A DNA stretch of 64,000 bases from Rhodocyclales bacterium (GTDB taxonomy: Bacteria > Pseudomonadota > Gammaproteobacteria > Burkholderiales > Rhodocyclaceae). This document shows positions 61,042 through 64,000 of the stretch, piece by piece; the first letter of the stretch is position 1, and each line of letters starts with the position of its first letter. Below the pieces are notes generated by a model. It did not search any database. It was not told the DNA's origin and saw only the letters and a program-made list of their open reading frames with translations. A program made the position numbers and the translations under genes. The stretch covers positions 1 to 64,000 of the forward strand of contig JAPLQX010000029.1 of NCBI GenBank assembly GCA_026399435.1, read 5' to 3'.

Positions 61042-61605
61042 TTAGGCGGCTTTCTTGGCCTTCGGCGCAGCGGCGCTGGTGCCGACAGCTTTGACGGTCG
61101 CGGTAGTAGCAGCGGCGACGTTGGCTTCAGCGATTTCGGCGACTTGCTTGGCAGCCTTGGTCATGCTGTCGTAAGCCGAGTTGGCGGCGGCAATCGCCGA
61201 CTTCACGGCAGCCACGGCGACATCGGAACCAGCCGGGGCGTTCTTGGCGGCCTTGTCGAGGGCGGAAGCGACATTCTTGTTGATTTCGGAGAACTGGCCT
61301 TCGACGACTTTGGACAGTTCTTCCTGGGTCTGGGTGGCGATCTCATACACGCTGCGCGAGTAGGCGACGGCTTTTTCGACAGCGGGCTGGGCCAGCGTGG
61401 TTTGCATGGCGATCAGTTGCTGTACGTCCTTGACGCCGAGCAGAGCCTTGGCGTTGGCAACGCTGTCTTCCAGCATGGCGCGGGCGGTGTTGAGGTTCAG
61501 GGCGGCAAGGCGCTCGGCGCTGGCGAATGCCGTGTTGGCAATGGTCAGCATGGTTTCTACGTTGGCCTTGTTGGCGCTGGCGAATTGTTCGGTGGTGGCG
61601 TTCAT
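61042..61605 (-). CDS. phaP: Phasin PhaP
   Basis: This 187-residue, alanine-rich, helical protein coats polyhydroxyalkanoate granules. Family-type segments are MNATTEQFASANKANVETML, VQQLIAMQTTLAQPAVEKAV and an Ala/Lys-rich tail ending PKAKKAA. It stands alone between its own promoter and a strong terminator. An A/G-rich ribosome site (GGAGAAC) precedes the ATG. It implies the host makes PHA, though no phaC or phaA is in the window. Confidence 0.94.
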   Translation of the reverse strand: MNATTEQFASANKANVETMLTIANTAFASAERLAALNLNTARAMLEDSVANAKALLGVKDVQQLIAMQTTLAQPAVEKAVAYSRSVYEIATQTQEELSKVVEGQFSEINKNVASALDKAAKNAPAGSDVAVAAVKSAIAAANSAYDSMTKAAKQVAEIAEANVAAATTATVKAVGTSAAAPKAKKAA

Positions 61606-61685
61606 GGTGTTCTCCTGAGAATGAGTGTCGAAAAGGATTTCAGATTCGGTTTTTGTCGCTCACCCCCATGTGCCCGGGGCGATGT

Positions 61686-61694
61686 TGCAGTGCA
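61686..61694 (-). promoter_or_regulatory. TGCA-N-TGCA operator just downstream of the phaP start site
   Basis: TGCACTGCA (minus strand) lies about 5-13 nt downstream of the predicted phaP transcription start. It shares the TGCA-N-TGCA core with the centre of the palindrome upstream of the -35 box. The phasin regulator PhaR is known to bind TGC...GCA-type sites, so a repressor site is likely. Confidence 0.55.
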
Positions 61695-61705
61695 TCATGG
61701 TTCGT

Positions 61706-61733
61706 ATTATAGGGGTCAAAGCCGGTATGTCAA
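61706..61733 (-). promoter_or_regulatory. Sigma70 promoter of phaP
   Basis: TTGACA (61728-61733) and TATAAT (61706-61711), both perfect consensus boxes with a 16-bp spacer, lie about 100 nt upstream of the phaP start. This is the strongest promoter match in the window and fits the high expression of phasins. Confidence 0.85.
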
Positions 61734-61765
61734 GATTTTTTTGTGCAATGCACAAAAAAATCTTG
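61731..61765. promoter_or_regulatory. 35-nt perfect palindrome overlapping the phaP -35 box
   Basis: Two 17-nt arms (CAAGATTTTTTTGTGCA and its exact complement) surround one base. The inner core is TGCAATGCA, flanked by seven-base T and A tracts. Its promoter-proximal end overlaps the -35 box by 3 nt. It is most likely a regulator-binding site, with PhaR the obvious candidate. Confidence 0.8.
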
Positions 61766-61809
61766 AACGGAAGACAGTCGTTAGAAAACAGGTTGTTACA
61801 AAATAACAA

Positions 61810-61827
61810 AAGGCCCCGAAGGGCCTT
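61810..61827 (-). terminator. Intrinsic terminator after the enoyl-CoA hydratase gene
   Basis: A 7-bp stem (AAGGCCC / GGGCCTT) with a 4-nt loop is followed on the minus strand by TTTTGTTATTTTG. It lies 25 nt after the stop codon and separates this operon from phaP. Confidence 0.8.
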
Positions 61828-61851
61828 GGATGTTGCGGTGCGAAAGATAGC

Positions 61852-62628
61852 TTAGCGGTTGCGGAAGGCGGGCTTTCGCTTTTCGACAAAGGCCGTCATG
61901 CCTTCCTTCTGGTCGGCGAGGGCAAAAGCCGAATGGAAGGTGCGGCGCTCGAACAGCAGGCCTTCCTGCAGGCCTGACTCGTAGGCGCGATTGACGGATT
62001 CCTTGATCATCATGACGACCGGCAAGGAATAACCGGCGATGGTTTCCGCGGCCGCCAGGGTTTCCTCGAGCAGCCTGTCGGCGGCGATGACGCGCGCCAC
62101 CAGCCCGGCGCGTTCGGCCTCCTGGGCATCGATGAAACGGGCCGTGAGGCACATGTCCATGGCCTTGGCCTTGCTCACGGCGCGCGGCAGGCGCTGAGTG
62201 CCGCCGGCGCCGGGGATGACGCCGAGCTTGATCTCCGGCTGGCCGAACTTGGCGGTATCGGCCGCATAGATCATGTCGCACATCATGGCGAGTTCGCAGC
62301 CGCCGCCCAGGGCGAAGCCGGCAACCGCCGCAATGATCGGCTTGCGGCAGCGAGGGATGCGGTCCCAGTTGCGGCTGATGTAATTGGCCTGATAGACGTC
62401 CATGAAGTCCCAGCCGGCCATGGCGCCGATGTCGGCACCGGCGGCGAAGGCCTTTTCGGAACCGGTGATGACGATGCAGCCGATATTCGCGTCGCTTTCG
62501 AAACCATCCAGCGCGGCGCCGACCTCGTCGATCAGGGTGTCATTCAGCGCATTCATTGCCTTGGGCCGGTTGAGCGTGATGAGCCCGACCTTGCCGCGGA
62601 TTTCGGTGATGATGTTTTCGTAGCTCAC
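61852..62628 (-). CDS. Enoyl-CoA hydratase
   Basis: This 258-residue crotonase-fold enzyme hydrates short trans-2-enoyl-CoAs. The two catalytic glutamates are visible in [11 protein letters not shown] and [13 protein letters not shown], and the CoA oxyanion segment is AAGADIGAM. Its ATG overlaps the lptA stop by 4 nt, which is odd: the ABC ATPase gene lptB usually occupies this place. Substrate may be crotonyl-CoA, given the phasin next door, but this is inference. Confidence 0.93.
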   Translation of the reverse strand: MSYENIITEIRGKVGLITLNRPKAMNALNDTLIDEVGAALDGFESDANIGCIVITGSEKAFAAGADIGAMAGWDFMDVYQANYISRNWDRIPRCRKPIIAAVAGFALGGGCELAMMCDMIYAADTAKFGQPEIKLGVIPGAGGTQRLPRAVSKAKAMDMCLTARFIDAQEAERAGLVARVIAADRLLEETLAAAETIAGYSLPVVMMIKESVNRAYESGLQEGLLFERRTFHSAFALADQKEGMTAFVEKRKPAFRNR

Positions 62629-63260
62629 TGCGCTGCCTCCTGACGGGGGATGGTGATGTTGGGTGCGCCTTTCAGCGGCGGCGATATGGCTGCTGCCGCG
62701 CGTGGCGGCGTTACGGCCCCGGCGTCCTTGTTCTTCGGCTGGATCACGGCACGCACGCGCTCGCCGCTTTCCGGGCGGGCGCGGGTTCCGTTGGGTCCGC
62801 TGGTGACAAAGTAGTTTTCGGACCTGGCGTCGTAGGAAATGAACTGGCCGCGAACTTCGTCGAGGCCGCTCTTGACCCAGGCGCGGTTGAAGAACTCGGT
62901 CTTTTCGGCCTTGGCATCGTGTTCGATGCGCTCGGCTTCGCCTTCGATGTACTCGTCCTGGCCCTCGCGCTTCTGGCGGAAGCGCGGCAGCGTTGTCGCG
63001 CTTCCGGTGGCGACGCCGCGCTGGTAGCCGTCGTCGTCCTGGGTGACGACGATACGCTCGGCGCGGATGGTCAGGGTGCCCTTGACCAGTTGCACGTTGC
63101 CCTCGAAGGTCTGGACCTTCTTCACGTCATCGACCGAGACCCGGTCGGCTTCAATATTGACCGGCTTGTCGCGGTCGGCCTTTTCGGCCTTTGCCACCGT
63201 TGCGGCGAGCGTTGCACCGGCAATGCCGGCAATGAAAGCGAGTCGAAGAAAAGGTTTCAT
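62625..63260 (-). CDS. lptA: Lipopolysaccharide transport periplasmic protein LptA
   Basis: LptA bridges the periplasm for LPS export. The 211-residue protein has a signal peptide (about residues 1-25, cleavage after AKA) and an OstA-type beta-jellyroll ([37 protein letters not shown]). A Pro/Ala-rich tail extends past the fold. It overlaps lptC by 4 nt and enoyl-CoA hydratase by 4 nt. Confidence 0.94.
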   Translation of the reverse strand: MKPFLRLAFIAGIAGATLAATVAKAEKADRDKPVNIEADRVSVDDVKKVQTFEGNVQLVKGTLTIRAERIVVTQDDDGYQRGVATGSATTLPRFRQKREGQDEYIEGEAERIEHDAKAEKTEFFNRAWVKSGLDEVRGQFISYDARSENYFVTSGPNGTRARPESGERVRAVIQPKNKDAGAVTPPRAAAAISPPLKGAPNITIPRQEAAQ

Positions 63261-63832
63261 GGTGTCTCGGTCCGGTTGCGATGGAGGGTGCCGGTAACGC
63301 GGCCGCGCAGGACCGTGATGCCGGACCTGTTGTCAATGTCGAGTCCGGTGCCGTGCATGACGCTCTTGCCCTGGGAAATGACTACTGCATCCTTGGTGCT
63401 TCCCCTTTCGGCGTCGGGAAAGACCTTCAGGGTTCGGGTTTCAAGCACTGTGGGCGCTGAATCGCCCAATGCGCTGTGACGAATCACCCGCACCTCGTCG
63501 ACCAGATCGACTTCCTTGCCATCCCTGCCGATGTAGGCCATGCGGGCAGAGATCTCGGAAGGTGGTTGCTGATGGTAGGTGATGTGCGGCGTGGTGACGA
63601 TCGTCGTGTCGTCGTCAGGGTAATGCAGCAGCTTGGCGGCGACCAGGGTATGTTGCAGCTTGCCTTCGATGTCGAAGCGGCGCACCTCGAAGCGCTCCAC
63701 CCAGTAGTCGGGATCATGGCGCTGCGGCCCGCGCGGAGTGTCACCCTGGATCACCCGGTTGAGCCAGAAGGTGAGGGCGGCCAGCAGCAACAGCATGACC
63801 AGCGGGAAAAGGGAGGCGGCGCGATCCTTCAT
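63257..63832 (-). CDS. lptC: LPS export protein LptC
   Basis: This inner-membrane-anchored LPS transport protein has 191 residues. One transmembrane helix (about residues 8-26, FPLVMLLLLAALTFWL) is followed by a periplasmic jellyroll (PDYWVERFEVRRFDIEGKLQ, DTTIVTTPHITY). The ATG at 63832 is preferred; the frame stays open upstream only because it reads through a palindromic repeat. It is the first of lptC-lptA-enoyl-CoA hydratase. Confidence 0.93.
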   Translation of the reverse strand: MKDRAASLFPLVMLLLLAALTFWLNRVIQGDTPRGPQRHDPDYWVERFEVRRFDIEGKLQHTLVAAKLLHYPDDDTTIVTTPHITYHQQPPSEISARMAYIGRDGKEVDLVDEVRVIRHSALGDSAPTVLETRTLKVFPDAERGSTKDAVVISQGKSVMHGTGLDIDNRSGITVLRGRVTGTLHRNRTETP

Positions 63833-63876
63833 TGGTCTGTCGTCGGGCCGCCCGCGCTGTCGCGGGATAAGACTGG

Positions 63877-63957
63877 ACACCCCCTCCCATCCTCCCCCGT
63901 CTGGCGGGGGAGGTGACCAGTCACCCCCGCCCAATGGGCGGGGGATGGGGGGTGGGC
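63877..63957. repeat. Palindromic repeat, full two-hairpin copy D (upstream of lptC)
   Basis: Hairpin CCTCCCCCG/CGGGGGAGG (63891-63913), joint GTGACCAGTCAC (63913-63924) and hairpin CCCCCGCCC/GGGCGGGGG (63924-63944) are flanked by C-rich and G-rich tails. It is the reverse-complement arrangement of the copy in ftsQ, with a one-base difference in the joint. It lies about 45 nt upstream of lptC. The remaining bases to the window edge show no gene; kdsC would be expected beyond it. Confidence 0.88.
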
Positions 63958-64000
63958 CGTTATGTTTCCGGAAGGGGCGGGGGATAAGCTGTTCATGCCA

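Noticed and set aside
63833-63934. N-terminal extension of LptC from a TTG codon
   Set aside because: The extra residues are translated palindromic repeat; LptC proteins begin just before the membrane helix, as from ATG 63832.

Overview
The window is one contiguous piece of a GC-rich betaproteobacterial chromosome. Gene content and order (ftsZ-lpxC, a small membrane protein, a DUF721 protein, an M23 peptidase and secA; phasin; tldD-nitrilase-yhdP beside glnE) best fit a Rhodocyclales or Nitrosomonadales-type organism. MurE carries the meso-diaminopimelate signature DNPR, as expected for a Gram-negative. No tRNA, rRNA, CRISPR array, integrase or transposase gene was seen, and genes are packed tightly with many 4-nt ATGA/GTGA overlaps.

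1-17.9 kb is the division and cell-wall cluster, all on the plus strand: rsmH (partial)-ftsL-ftsI-murE-murF-mraY-murD-ftsW-murG-murC-murB-ddl-ftsQ-ftsA-ftsZ-lpxC. It makes the UDP-MurNAc-pentapeptide and lipid II precursors and the divisome that uses them. Two things are abnormal here. First, ftsA is broken: about 47 codons containing the adenosine-binding motif are missing and the 3' end is out of frame. Second, a GC-rich palindromic repeat family sits inside coding sequence in murF (3' end), murD (internal, in frame) and ftsQ (3' end). A fourth, complete copy lies at the right edge of the window, upstream of lptC.

17.9-25 kb holds a small membrane protein, a DUF721/DciA-like protein (minus strand), an M23 peptidase, secA, an mtnA-class II aldolase pair (probable 5'-deoxynucleoside salvage yielding DHAP) and convergent fbp. 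25-37.8 kb holds a CBS-PAS-GGDEF-EAL protein, an orphan TRAP binding protein, glnS (minus), crcB, hrpA, an EI24 membrane protein, a molybdopterin-binding-domain protein and two adjacent four-helix EamA/SMR-type transporter subunits.

37.8-42.7 kb is a minus-strand five-gene run with no assignable pathway: HAD-IB phosphatase, class III aminotransferase, alpha/beta hydrolase, GNAT/FemAB-fold acyltransferase and a divergent arginase-fold protein. It is the best candidate here for an undescribed metabolic system. 43-54.9 kb holds a cNMP-binding diguanylate cyclase, tldD, a Nit-type amidase, yhdP (all three minus), glnE, argJ and a DUF4202 protein. 54.9-60.9 kb holds tandem beta-hydroxyacid dehydrogenases, a PAS-GGDEF-EAL protein, an FKBP-type isomerase and a methionine-aminotransferase-like enzyme. 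61-64 kb (minus) holds lptC-lptA-enoyl-CoA hydratase and a separately transcribed phasin gene. The phasin promoter is near-consensus and carries a striking 35-nt perfect palindrome. Three intact c-di-GMP enzymes, all with inhibitory I-sites, lie in this 64 kb.
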